In this document: piece by piece, positions 21,613-30,782 of the stretch
How the letters are laid out: the number at the start of each line of letters is the position of its first letter
Numbering within the stretch: position 1 is the stretch's first letter
Position numbers and translations under genes: made by a program
DNA from: Pythium myriotylum
Lineage: Eukaryota > Oomycota > Peronosporomycetes > Pythiales > Pythiaceae
Direction of reading: 5' to 3'
Assembly: GCA_023091665.1 (NCBI GenBank)
Contig: JALJCQ010000004.1
Span: 1,426,001-1,490,000, forward strand
DNA: 64,000 nt
Notes under the pieces: model-generated
Databases searched by the model: none
What the model saw: only the letters and a program-made list of their open reading frames with translations
Told to the model about the DNA's origin: nothing

Positions 21613-24600
21613 ATGGAGTGCAGCCTCTGGTGGTGGCTCTTTGACTCCAGAGACGACGATCTGCGCCGCTGGACGTGTCTTCGCGCGTGGAGAGGCGTGG
21701 CGCTGCGCAAGAAGCAGCGATTCGTGAAGATCACTCCGCGCGAGTCGCTCGAACTCACGTTCGTCGAGGTCGCATGAACTTGACCAGGTCGCCCAAAAAA
21801 TCGCGACTGACTGATTCATCTCCATACAGGACGATCTACCACTACACGCTGCTGTGTGCTGCGTAGGAGTCACGAGCGTAGCTGCTCAGAAGCTTCGCTT
21901 CGAATGGATTCAACGTATTGCCTTAGGGTTCCCATTGGCCTTCGAGTCCTTAGATCGGGTGCGACGCATTGCGCTCCACTACGCACTCCAGCAGCACTGG
22001 GAAGACCGCGACCAACTGTCATGGCTTGTAGCAAAGTCCCAGAAAATGCTTCTTCACAAGGATGCGGAGGTAACTGTGTAAAGCGTGGACGTGGAATAGC
22101 TGGTCTCTCTCAATTGCACGACGCAGGGTCTGTGCTTGATGACTCACGCTGTGATGAACAAATGCCCCGAAGAAATCCTCATGATGATGGCAGTAGAAAT
22201 TGCGAGGACTGGGATTCAGTCTGTAGAGTCACTCGTTGAAGGTCGCCACTTCGAAAGTGCACGCCGGGTGGGTTGTGCTCGATTCTCACTTGTCGTGGAC
22301 GCTCTAGCTGAGTGCCTTTTGGGCAGCTTTGCGTTCGTATGGTGGAACAGCACTTCGCCGGGGTCCCTAACTTCCCCCACACCTTCTGTCTTGGCCTTGT
22401 AAGGACCCTCGACGCGACTGATCTAATTCAAGGGATACTACGTGTTTGGACAGAGTTTGTGGAGAAATGGGGTTACCACGGGACTCCAATCATTGTAAAC
22501 GACCTGTCTAGTCTTCGCCAAGTTCCAATGGACTCGTACCTTCAGCTCAAGATCAAAGCCAAGGGCGAGCCGCTCACCTACCAATGGTTCTGTGATGGCG
22601 AGCCGATTGCTGGAGCTCTTGAACCCTCGTTGGTTGTTTCACAGTGTGCGCAGCCACATAATGAAGGGCAGTTCCACTGCGAAGTGGTAAGCTGGAGAGG
22701 ACGTGCAGTTTCAACACTTCAAAGGATTGTTGTGGTCGACGACAAGCACGGACCCGATCCATCCCTGCGTTATCTTCTTAGCGATGTAGACAAACGATCA
22801 CTCTCAGAGCAAGACACAGTCCACCACATAGCCGCATCAAGAGGAGGACTAATTTGTCTGAGCGGCTGCTCGCTGTTGATTCCACCGAACAGTTTCGCGT
22901 CGTACGATCTCAACGGGGCCGACGTCTCTGACAGTGTTGGTCTCGAAGTTGTGTTGCGCAAATCTCCCTGGAGCGCAGACGACGTGACTAGGCACCTCGC
23001 GCTGTCTCGAGAAGAGGCACTTATGTCAATGGTCGTGGAGATACTTCCAATCTCTCTCCCGATGCTTGCGCAGCCTGCTGTCCTTTCCATCCACCACAGT
23101 TGGTGCTCCGAGTCCGACAAATTGTACGAGCTTGTTCTGATCGAAGAATCGAGCACCGACGAGACTGTCCTCGGCGATCCACCTCGCAGACAAAGACAAA
23201 GAGGGTTTCATGATGTTGCAAAACCGCGCGTGTTGGACAAATGTGGTCGTGGCGTTGTCTCGTTCGAAATATCTCGTTTTGGTCGGTTTTCTGTGATCGC
23301 CAGAAGCATCAACGGCGCCAACAAAGAGAATGAGCGACCACTTGAAGAAGTCGTGCTGTGCCTCGTCCATCCACGCGCAATTTCGACTGCTCTTGAGCGC
23401 AAAGGAAATAAGGAAATCAGGTGTTCTCTGTGGTTGGCGTTCAACCGACCGGACAGCATCGGTGCTCTGCATGAGCACCTCATACAAGCTCATGGGCATC
23501 ACAATCGACGACGCCCGGAGAACGAAGAGTGGACAATAACAAGCAACGTCGTTCGTGTCCGTAAGAACCAGCTCCTCCATGTTCGCATCGGGAGAAGGGT
23601 GGCAATCTCGCACCTCTGGCAGAACTCCCATGAGGTGCCTGTAGCCCTCTCCACGTCTGGGGTCGTCTGCCTACAAGAAGCCATTTCGCTACGAGCCAGC
23701 GAGCTTGCTCTTGACCCCAATGGTATGATTGATCACTACGACGGTAACATCGGGGATATCGCAATTTTCAGGTGCGTAGAGGTGACTATTGCGGTACTTA
23801 AACCGGCGCTGTATCAATCAGGGAAGAGAGCCATAAGCAGAGCCGGTAGCACGCGACCGTCCTTACCAGATGGGATCGTGCTGTCAGAGATGACTCGAAG
23901 AATTCCTATCCCGGTGCTCCACGACTCTCCGCTGCAGCCACCACAACCGACTCTGCACCAGCGCCGCCAGAATCAGCTCGCACTTGCCTATGTTTCGGTG
24001 CTTGGTCCTCCCTCAACTGTAAACCACCCACTTATCCCGCTGTTCGACGAATTGCACGAAACTGAACGTGACTTCACTCCATACTTCTACCAAGTTGAGG
24101 TCGCGCGGTTCGCAGAATCTTTCTGGAAGCGATATGATCAAACGTGGTGGTTCGATAAGTGAGTGGGCTTCATCGCAATCTATGGCGAAGGGCTTACGAG
24201 TCGCAAGATCTTCCAGCCTGCTAATCAACTTGTGTAATTTGTAGAACCAAGTCGGATATGCTACTCGGAATGTATCGAGTCGCTCACGCCGGCATCGAGC
24301 CATTTGCCGTGGTTGCAAGCGACGCTTTTGCAGGCGTCTGTCGCGTCGTTTCTTGTAGTATCGACGCGACAGGCAGATATAGTGAACCCACACTTCTAGG
24401 ACCTTGCGTTAAGGCAGTCGAGGATTTCGAGAGCAAAAGTCCAAATCGTGACGATGAAGAAGAAGCTTCCGTCCCGCTTGGACTCCGCAGGGTCATCGCC
24501 TTGCCAGGGGCATTGGATCTATCTCCTCAGGCCTACTCCTCTTATGAGCGCATACGCAGCCTGCTCGCTGATGTGTATTCGAACGGAAGATTTATCGATT

Positions 24601-25776
24601 TATTTGGTATCGAACGAAACGTCGAAGCCATTCGAGTATTTCTCGATCGCCATCGCGATCGGTTTCGAGCAGCAAACCGCGAGGTCGTCTTGCTGGTGCT
24701 TGGGGTAGACCGACTAAGTGCTCGCATCCACAAGTCGATTTTATTGAGATCGAAATTCTATATGAACATCTTGGGTCGTGTGCGGCTTTTACTACGATTA
24801 GTCCCCGAGATCGATTGCTACCCCCTCGAGTACGCCTCTGTGATTCGTGCGCTCCACAGTCTGCTTCGCGTAACGCACATAAAGCGAGAATGCTCGTTTC
24901 GTGACTTACTACTTGGCTAAAGTGCTTGTTTTTGTGATGTAGGATGTTTTCGAGATCGTTTGGCTCCGCTCTTCGTCAGGTTGGCTCGCAAGGTACTACG
25001 TCCTACGTCTCTGGGACTACGTCACTGTCGATAACGGCAACGATAATGTACTACTTAGGCTCCTCCTAAACGACTGGGGTGAGCAAGAGCTAAAATCTCT
25101 CAACGATTGTGTTATACGGCTCCTCAAAACGGAGGCTCGCCCACTCCAAGGTGCCGGCGAAATCTTGGAGGCGATTGAGAGCGACAACTGCTGCAGCGTT
25201 GATGTTGACTTCGAGCGTCAGTCACTGCAACAGCTCCGAGAATACTTGCTTTTGATCCTCGAGCAGTCGTCGCTCATGATCGGTGAAGGGATGTCGAAAC
25301 ATGTTGCTAGTCTGATTAGGCAGCACGTGGCTCCATCGGCGGTCGAGGAATTGACTAAGGATGATTGGGACGAGCTTGTCCAGAAGGAACTGGTTAGCAA
25401 GGTGGCGGCCGACGCTCTGCAGACTCTTCGTGAAGATGACGCATTGGCCAACCACATCCGTTCCTTATCGCCGGCAAATCAAGAACGATTTGCTCTCAAG
25501 CTCCCGCAGAGCGTATCAGTTTGTTTTGGGGTCCACATTCTCTCGGTAGATACACAGCGCGCACTCAAAATCACCAATGCCACACTGCAGTGTGTTGTTC
25601 TGGGTCACACCGTTTTCTCCAGAGACCACAAGAGCCTTGTCTTTAACCCAGCGATCCCCTTTGAAAAGGAGGCTCGATATGACGTCAAACTACGAGCCCA
25701 GTACGTCTACACTGCACTAGGTACTGGGTTACCGGAATCAACAAGCATAGCATGGGAGTTCTCAACTATGTCTTGA
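21613..25776 (+). CDS. Large Ig-like plus ZU5 domain protein, six exons
   Basis: Exons predicted at 21613-21768, 21830-22069, 22127-22241, 22313-24158, 24245-24869 and 24943-25776; they total 3816 nt with no frame break (1271 residues). Residues about 228-313 look like an Ig-like fold: GEPLTYQWFCDGEPIAGA, then EGQFHCEVVSWRG, with the core W and second Cys but not the first Cys. Residues about 342-450 match the start of a ZU5 domain (GGLICLSGCSLLIPPNSF and a VVEILPISLPML strand pair). ZU5 is known from ankyrin, UNC5 and PIDD in animals, where it packs against UPA and mediates scaffolding or autoproteolysis. No HFS autocleavage motif and no Death domain are seen here. The last 450 residues are helical and unassigned. 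No signal peptide or membrane segment, so probably intracellular. The start ATG at 21613 is the first in an open frame that begins after TAA at 21541. Confidence 0.72.
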
Positions 25777-25794
25777 TTCGTGTTTACAACGAGT

Positions 25795-26745
25795 TTAGAA
25801 ACCTTTCCAGCCGTTCGCTGTCGCAACTGCGAACCTTGAATGCCAGTCTTTGCAGCCATACTCATCCATACATGGATTTCCGTAAATGCATGAACAGGTC
25901 TCGAAGCCCCGGCCGTCGTCTTTTTGGAGCTTTTCATTCTGGATGACAGGTGCCCACTTGGCTTTAGTTGCTTCTTGGTCTCGGCGGAGTTGGTCCTCTT
26001 CTTGTTCAACGACCACGTAGTATGTGTAGCCTTTGACGAGCCCTCGGAATGTGCCGCGAGGATCTTCGTGCACTAAACTATCGAAAATCCCACTATTCTC
26101 ACGCTCGAATCGCTCAGCGTTTGGGTGGAGAGATAAGTGCACGAGGCAGTTGGGCATCACGAACGACAGGCAGTACACTTCATCGATGTTGGCTTGCGTG
26201 GTGGATCCATCAACGATTGGGAACAGCTCATCATACTGTTCGTAGACAAGTTGGACTGTTCCGTTACCGTTTTCCTTGCGGAGCCTGGTGGCTTCTTCCT
26301 CCGCTGCCTGGTCGGCAGCAGCGACCGCTTCAGTAACTAATGATGTCTGCAGCTGTGTTTCTGCAGTCTCGGCTTCCTTTATTGGAATATCGGATACTGT
26401 CGACGCTAGTACTTCAATGCCATTAGGGCTGTCGCGTTTGTCTGTTTGGTCCTGCTTGAATACAGTTAGAGAGGACGGACTATCGTAGTATCCAGTTGTC
26501 TTCTGCTGACTTACGGATACCATGCCACTCATCGTAGCACTCATCGGTCTCGGTGCGCTGCTGCTTGTTCCATTCTCGCTTGAAGAAGACTTCGTAGGGG
26601 CAGAAGTTGTGGGCTTGTTCTTCTGTGGTTTTCTCCCAGGACTGGGAGAAGTGGAGATGCTGGGCAACCGCAGAGTTTCTTTTGCCTTCTTCCCCTTCGA
26701 AAGCATCTTAGAAACTCGACAGGTATGGTATGCACGTAGGAGCAT
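25795..26745 (-). CDS. Conserved-looking protein with C-terminal Cys motif, unknown function
   Basis: About 316 residues from the ATG at 26745; a second ATG at 26706 (MLSKGKKAKE) may be the real start, with a possible upstream exon (frame to 26819 joined by GTTGGA...TCTAAG) that has no ATG of its own. The first 140 residues are low-complexity (Ser/Pro/Lys/Thr). A compact C-terminal region follows: VQLVYEQYDELFPIVDG, LSFVMPNCLVHLSLHPN, FRGLVKGYTYYVVVEQEE, and finally ETCSCIYGNPCMDEYGC with a C-x-C-x5-C-x5-C spacing that might bind a metal or form disulfides, then WHSRFAVATANGWKGF. The gene runs tail to tail with the ZU5 gene, 18 bp between stops. I do not recognise the family. Confidence 0.68.
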   Translation of the reverse strand: MLLRAYHTCRVSKMLSKGKKAKETLRLPSISTSPSPGRKPQKNKPTTSAPTKSSSSENGTSSSAPRPMSATMSGMVSVSQQKTTGYYDSPSSLTVFKQDQTDKRDSPNGIEVLASTVSDIPIKEAETAETQLQTSLVTEAVAAADQAAEEEATRLRKENGNGTVQLVYEQYDELFPIVDGSTTQANIDEVYCLSFVMPNCLVHLSLHPNAERFERENSGIFDSLVHEDPRGTFRGLVKGYTYYVVVEQEEDQLRRDQEATKAKWAPVIQNEKLQKDDGRGFETCSCIYGNPCMDEYGCKDWHSRFAVATANGWKGF

Positions 26746-26819
26746 CCAACCTGAAGACTATTTGAGCCAGCATTTCCACTCTTAACCTTAGTCGGCGACG
26801 CAATGACTGGAGCCCTCAC

Positions 26820-27100
26820 ATCATTCTTCTCGCCACAGCAATTAGTGTGTTCCAGACCACCGCTTCACAAATCAAACTACCTTCGCATTTCCCGCGGACC
26901 CCTTGTCCGGCATGGTTCGCCACGTTTCCCTTTTACTGGGATTGCTTGGCCCTTGAACGAGCACAAAAATATCATTTGCCCGACCGACAACAAGTATAAT
27001 ATCTAAAGATTGCTTCGGATATTGGAGACGTAACATGTTTCCACTGCTTACTCTAGCACAACTCACCATTATCAATCTCAACAGCCATGAAGTTTGCTCA
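26820..27100. other. Intergenic region 3' of DDB1, nothing recognised
   Basis: This short AT-richer stretch holds the 3' flank of DDB1 and the 5' flank of the preceding minus-strand gene. Only small unconvincing open frames are present. No RNA gene, repeat or clear terminator was seen. Confidence 0.4.
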
Positions 27101-30100
27101 TCAGTGGAGTTGAGCGAGCTCTTCAATTCGTGCCACGAGGTCCTCAGCAGTAAACTCTTCTGTAGTATCCAAATGGCCATCATTGTTAAGAGCGTGTACA
27201 ACCTTCTGAACGTCTTCCTTTGGCAAGTCGAGCAGGCTCTCGATCAAGTCACCGTCGATGAAGTTACGAGCTTCACTGATGGCGCGACGATTCTCAAAAG
27301 TTCGCCATTCTTTGTGAGAGAAGCCGCCGACTCCCTTGATCACCTTGTTGAGTGCGTTTTGAACTCGAACAAGCCATAAATATTGTTCCTTGGTGATCGA
27401 CAAAATGACCCCAATCATTCCACTGACGGTGCCGAAAAGCATCGACTGGTTCTGGGGTGCTAGGATCCCTGGTGGCTTGAGTGATCCTTTGTCATGAATG
27501 TCAACCATGTCGGACGAAGATCCTCCTTGGTTATTTTGCATGACTAGAGAGCCGTATCGGAAGCGGTTGACGAACTCTCCTAGATGGTATTCACCCACGG
27601 TCTCGAGACGTCCACGCTCTTCATCTGAGGCGGCTCCACTGTTACGCTGTACGACGAACAAGTTGAAGTCAGACTCGGATCCGATGTAGGTGTCGTCGTC
27701 GATGATTCCGATAGCCGTCATCCAGTTCGAGTTGAGATCCTTCGCGATTTCCTCAATACTTCCGTCAAGTTGCTTGTAATTCAAAAGGGAAATAGACTTC
27801 ATCAAGTCTCCCACAACGATAAAATCACCGCGAGACTCCATATACAGCACGAGAGTGTGCCCATGGTGACCGCACTCGGATACCAATTCCTTCTCGTTGT
27901 CCGCATTCTCGCTCCACTTGTAAAGCTGAGTCTTGCTGTTCACTCCGGCGAGTACCTTACCATTGAAGGCGTTCAGAGAATACACTGCTCCCTTCACCTC
28001 TCGTTCAGTGATGAGCTGGAGTGAGCGTTCACCATGGATACCAGCAACTGAAAAGACTAGGATACGACCCTTATGAGGTTCGGCTTCGTCTTGGCGAACG
28101 TACGCAGTACCGACGACAAAGTAGTTGGAGCTAGAGGAGTCGCCTGTGAAAGAGCAGTTGAGAATGGAACAAGGCGTTTCCAGTGGATCAAGTTTAAACG
28201 AGTTGAGAACTTCAAAGGTCTGATCATCGATCAAACGGACAAAGCCTTGCTCGACCTCATCGCCACTCTCTTCAACCGAAAACTTCAAGGTGAGAACACC
28301 AAGCGTATGAGACTGTGCGCAGTGTGCAATACGGCGGGCCCATTCGTTCAGGGGGAATGTTTGAATATGAAGTTTTTGGATGTCATCCACAGTTCCAATG
28401 GTAAGCTCCACTTCTGATGCCAGTGCCAAACATTCCGGGAACGACTCGGAATGGAACGGACACATTACATTCACTTCTTTGGTGTTCACATTGGAAAAGA
28501 GGAGCTTGTGGTTGTTGGAATAGATCACAGTTGGTCGATCACACGCCGCGAACACATGCGTAGAATCCTTCGAGCGAAAGAGTGACAAAGCAATTGGTTG
28601 TGAGCCAAGGGAAACACGCTTGCGGTTGCTCAGTGCGCCGGAGTCAGTGTTGATGTTAAAGTTCATGAGGCTTCCATCACCCAATCCAACAAGCAGATAG
28701 TCTTGACCATCAAAGGTACTGCACAGCACAGAGCGAGGCAACAAATCATTACCCAACGGCTCCACAGCAAGGGATGTGAGCGTTGGCAACTGCAGCACGC
28801 AGACAGAGAAATTCGTCCAAAGACCCACCACACAAACCGAACTTCGCAGTGCCATCGTCTCCCAGTTTTTCTCACTGTTGGCACCCATTTCGACATCGCC
28901 GTCGGCTTCGATTTTCAAGACACTGTTCACACTACCGAGTAAAGGTGTTACATCAACACAAGCGATCTCGTACTCCATCTTGACTTGGGCCTTCTCAACA
29001 AGATGCCCGTCGTGTACCTCTAGATACGTCAAATGGCCTCCAGATGAAGCAATGAGGACTTGAGTCGGGTTGGCCGATGCAACAGTAATGCGCGCGCCAC
29101 CAGGAGGAGCCCATGATGACCGAAGCGTGAAATTTTGCGAGTCAATAACACGAGCTTCGTTTTCGGTGACTTGAAGCCAAGCATCACCGAACAAATTGCG
29201 GCAGTATAGAGTTTTCGTGTTTGCGAATGCTGGAATTTCGCGTTCCTCCATTTCGTCGTCTTCGCCAATAGCAAGAATTCGAATCTCGCTCACATAACTT
29301 TGCAATAAATACTTGTCGTGCTCACTTGCAAACGTCTCCCGCAGCGACCACATGCCCTTGATTCCCGGTAATTCTGTTGTGGCCTGCTCGTTGATTCCGA
29401 TTCCGTTTCGAATTACCCTCAGCGAACCATCTTTGTCTGCTCCACTACATGTGACTATTTGTCCTTGTCCTTGTCGGTCCAAATCCATCACGCAAAAGTC
29501 GGAGATAGGCCCAACATTCGTGTAAGTATCAAGTACCGTGACATAGGAACCATTTTCGTCGCACTCAGGATTCAGTTTGATCAGCTGAGAATCACCAAAC
29601 GAGCTACCGACGAAAACGACACCGTTATCCAGATACGAGAGGCTTGATGCTACACTGGTCTCTCCCAAAACCTCGAGAAACAGTCCAGTCACATCTTTAC
29701 CGTTATGTTGCAAAGATACCACCGAAAGCAAACCATATTGGTCTGCAAGCAAAAACCTCGAGCCGTCTTTGTCGACCGTTCCATACACTTGGATCACTGT
29801 GCTTTGCATTGGGATAACGTGGAATACACTTCCGTTCAAGTAGACAATCGTTTGGTTGGAAACGACCAATACACCTCCCAAAGGAGCAGGTACGGGGATG
29901 AGCAAGCTCGCTCCAGCCTCCACATTTGGGTGTTTCCACGGCCCCTCGATGAAATCCTTCTCTTTAAGAAGGATTTGGTACGTCTTGATGTGTCGCGCCG
30001 ACTTGCAGTCTTCATACAACACGCAAATCGTGGGCTTGGCATATCCATAGAGAAACTTAATGTCGATGACTCGCAGCTCGTCGAGTCGGATGTTGAACGT

Positions 30101-30556
30101 GTCTCGGAGCACACCCTTGGTGTTGTCAATCGGGATCACCTTGAAGTATCCTTCGTACAGATTCATGCCGATAAGGCGTCCTTCGGGGTCGATATTGCCG
30201 CTTGTGACGATCTCGCTGCTGCGGCCGATGGCGTCGCGGATGTTGCCGTGGGCTTTGGTCACGATCTGCCGCTTCGCCGGGTCGTACGCGAGCACGCAGA
30301 ACTGGAAGCGTTGCGTGACGATGAAGAGCCAGTCGAGCGTCTCGTTCGCCGCGCGGAAGGCCTCGAAGATGACGATGCGGCCGTAGACGTTGACGTCGTG
30401 GAGCGGCAGCAGTCCGTCGGGCGTGATCACGTGGATCTCGAAGCGCGTGGACTTGGCCAGCAGCAGGTTCTGGTCCTTCGCTCCCGTGAACGTGGCCGTC
30501 AGCGAGTGCGTGACGCTCGTGGGCTTCTGCGCCGTCGCCACATACTGGTACGCCAT
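27101..30556 (-). CDS. DDB1: DNA damage-binding protein 1 homologue
   Basis: Adaptor of CUL4-RBX1 ubiquitin ligases; it links the cullin to DCAF substrate receptors and acts in UV-damage recognition and protein turnover in the nucleus. Single exon, 1151 residues from the ATG at 30556, close to the roughly 1140 of animal and 1088 of plant DDB1. The start MAYQYVATAQKPTSVTHS matches the family, and the open frame upstream of it (53 codons to 30715) is 5' leader. Three beta-propellers (BPA, BPB, BPC) are expected; visible family stretches include NLLLAKSTRFEIHVITPDG, VYGRIVIFEAFR, RCRQ-like propeller turns, GVILSITKEQYLWLVRVQ near the end and the C-terminal helical segment IDGDLIESLLDLPKEDV. Head to head with the VPS39-type gene. 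Confidence 0.96.
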   Translation of the reverse strand: MAYQYVATAQKPTSVTHSLTATFTGAKDQNLLLAKSTRFEIHVITPDGLLPLHDVNVYGRIVIFEAFRAANETLDWLFIVTQRFQFCVLAYDPAKRQIVTKAHGNIRDAIGRSSEIVTSGNIDPEGRLIGMNLYEGYFKVIPIDNTKGVLRDTFNIRLDELRVIDIKFLYGYAKPTICVLYEDCKSARHIKTYQILLKEKDFIEGPWKHPNVEAGASLLIPVPAPLGGVLVVSNQTIVYLNGSVFHVIPMQSTVIQVYGTVDKDGSRFLLADQYGLLSVVSLQHNGKDVTGLFLEVLGETSVASSLSYLDNGVVFVGSSFGDSQLIKLNPECDENGSYVTVLDTYTNVGPISDFCVMDLDRQGQGQIVTCSGADKDGSLRVIRNGIGINEQATTELPGIKGMWSLRETFASEHDKYLLQSYVSEIRILAIGEDDEMEEREIPAFANTKTLYCRNLFGDAWLQVTENEARVIDSQNFTLRSSWAPPGGARITVASANPTQVLIASSGGHLTYLEVHDGHLVEKAQVKMEYEIACVDVTPLLGSVNSVLKIEADGDVEMGANSEKNWETMALRSSVCVVGLWTNFSVCVLQLPTLTSLAVEPLGNDLLPRSVLCSTFDGQDYLLVGLGDGSLMNFNINTDSGALSNRKRVSLGSQPIALSLFRSKDSTHVFAACDRPTVIYSNNHKLLFSNVNTKEVNVMCPFHSESFPECLALASEVELTIGTVDDIQKLHIQTFPLNEWARRIAHCAQSHTLGVLTLKFSVEESGDEVEQGFVRLIDDQTFEVLNSFKLDPLETPCSILNCSFTGDSSSSNYFVVGTAYVRQDEAEPHKGRILVFSVAGIHGERSLQLITEREVKGAVYSLNAFNGKVLAGVNSKTQLYKWSENADNEKELVSECGHHGHTLVLYMESRGDFIVVGDLMKSISLLNYKQLDGSIEEIAKDLNSNWMTAIGIIDDDTYIGSESDFNLFVVQRNSGAASDEERGRLETVGEYHLGEFVNRFRYGSLVMQNNQGGSSSDMVDIHDKGSLKPPGILAPQNQSMLFGTVSGMIGVILSITKEQYLWLVRVQNALNKVIKGVGGFSHKEWRTFENRRAISEARNFIDGDLIESLLDLPKEDVQKVVHALNNDGHLDTTEEFTAEDLVARIEELAQLH

Positions 30557-30782
30557 AGCGCCCGGAAGATTTCCCCTCGCTTCCTTTGGTTTCCGCGGGC
30601 TTTGGGAACAAATCCTTCGGACTCCATTCGATTCAATTTTGAATCGCACACGCGCGGACAGAATGATGGTTGATCGACGTGGTCCACACCGTCGACAAGT
30701 GTCAATGACCATCACTCCGAAGATAATTGCGCTCAGTATTGGGGGCGAGTTCCCCCCACTTCACGAAGAAGCAGGCTCGAGC
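30557..30782. promoter_or_regulatory. Shared divergent promoter of DDB1 and VPS39-type gene
   Basis: 226 bp separate the two ATGs. Near its middle, at 30629-30646, is an inverted repeat with perfect 8-bp arms CGATTCAA and TTGAATCG around a TT spacer. A symmetrical element at the centre of a divergent promoter fits a factor driving both genes; the factor is unknown. Confidence 0.5.

Noticed and set aside
29705..30673. 322-codon plus-strand frame antisense to DDB1
   Set aside because: It lies inside the conserved DDB1 coding region and has no recognisable domain.
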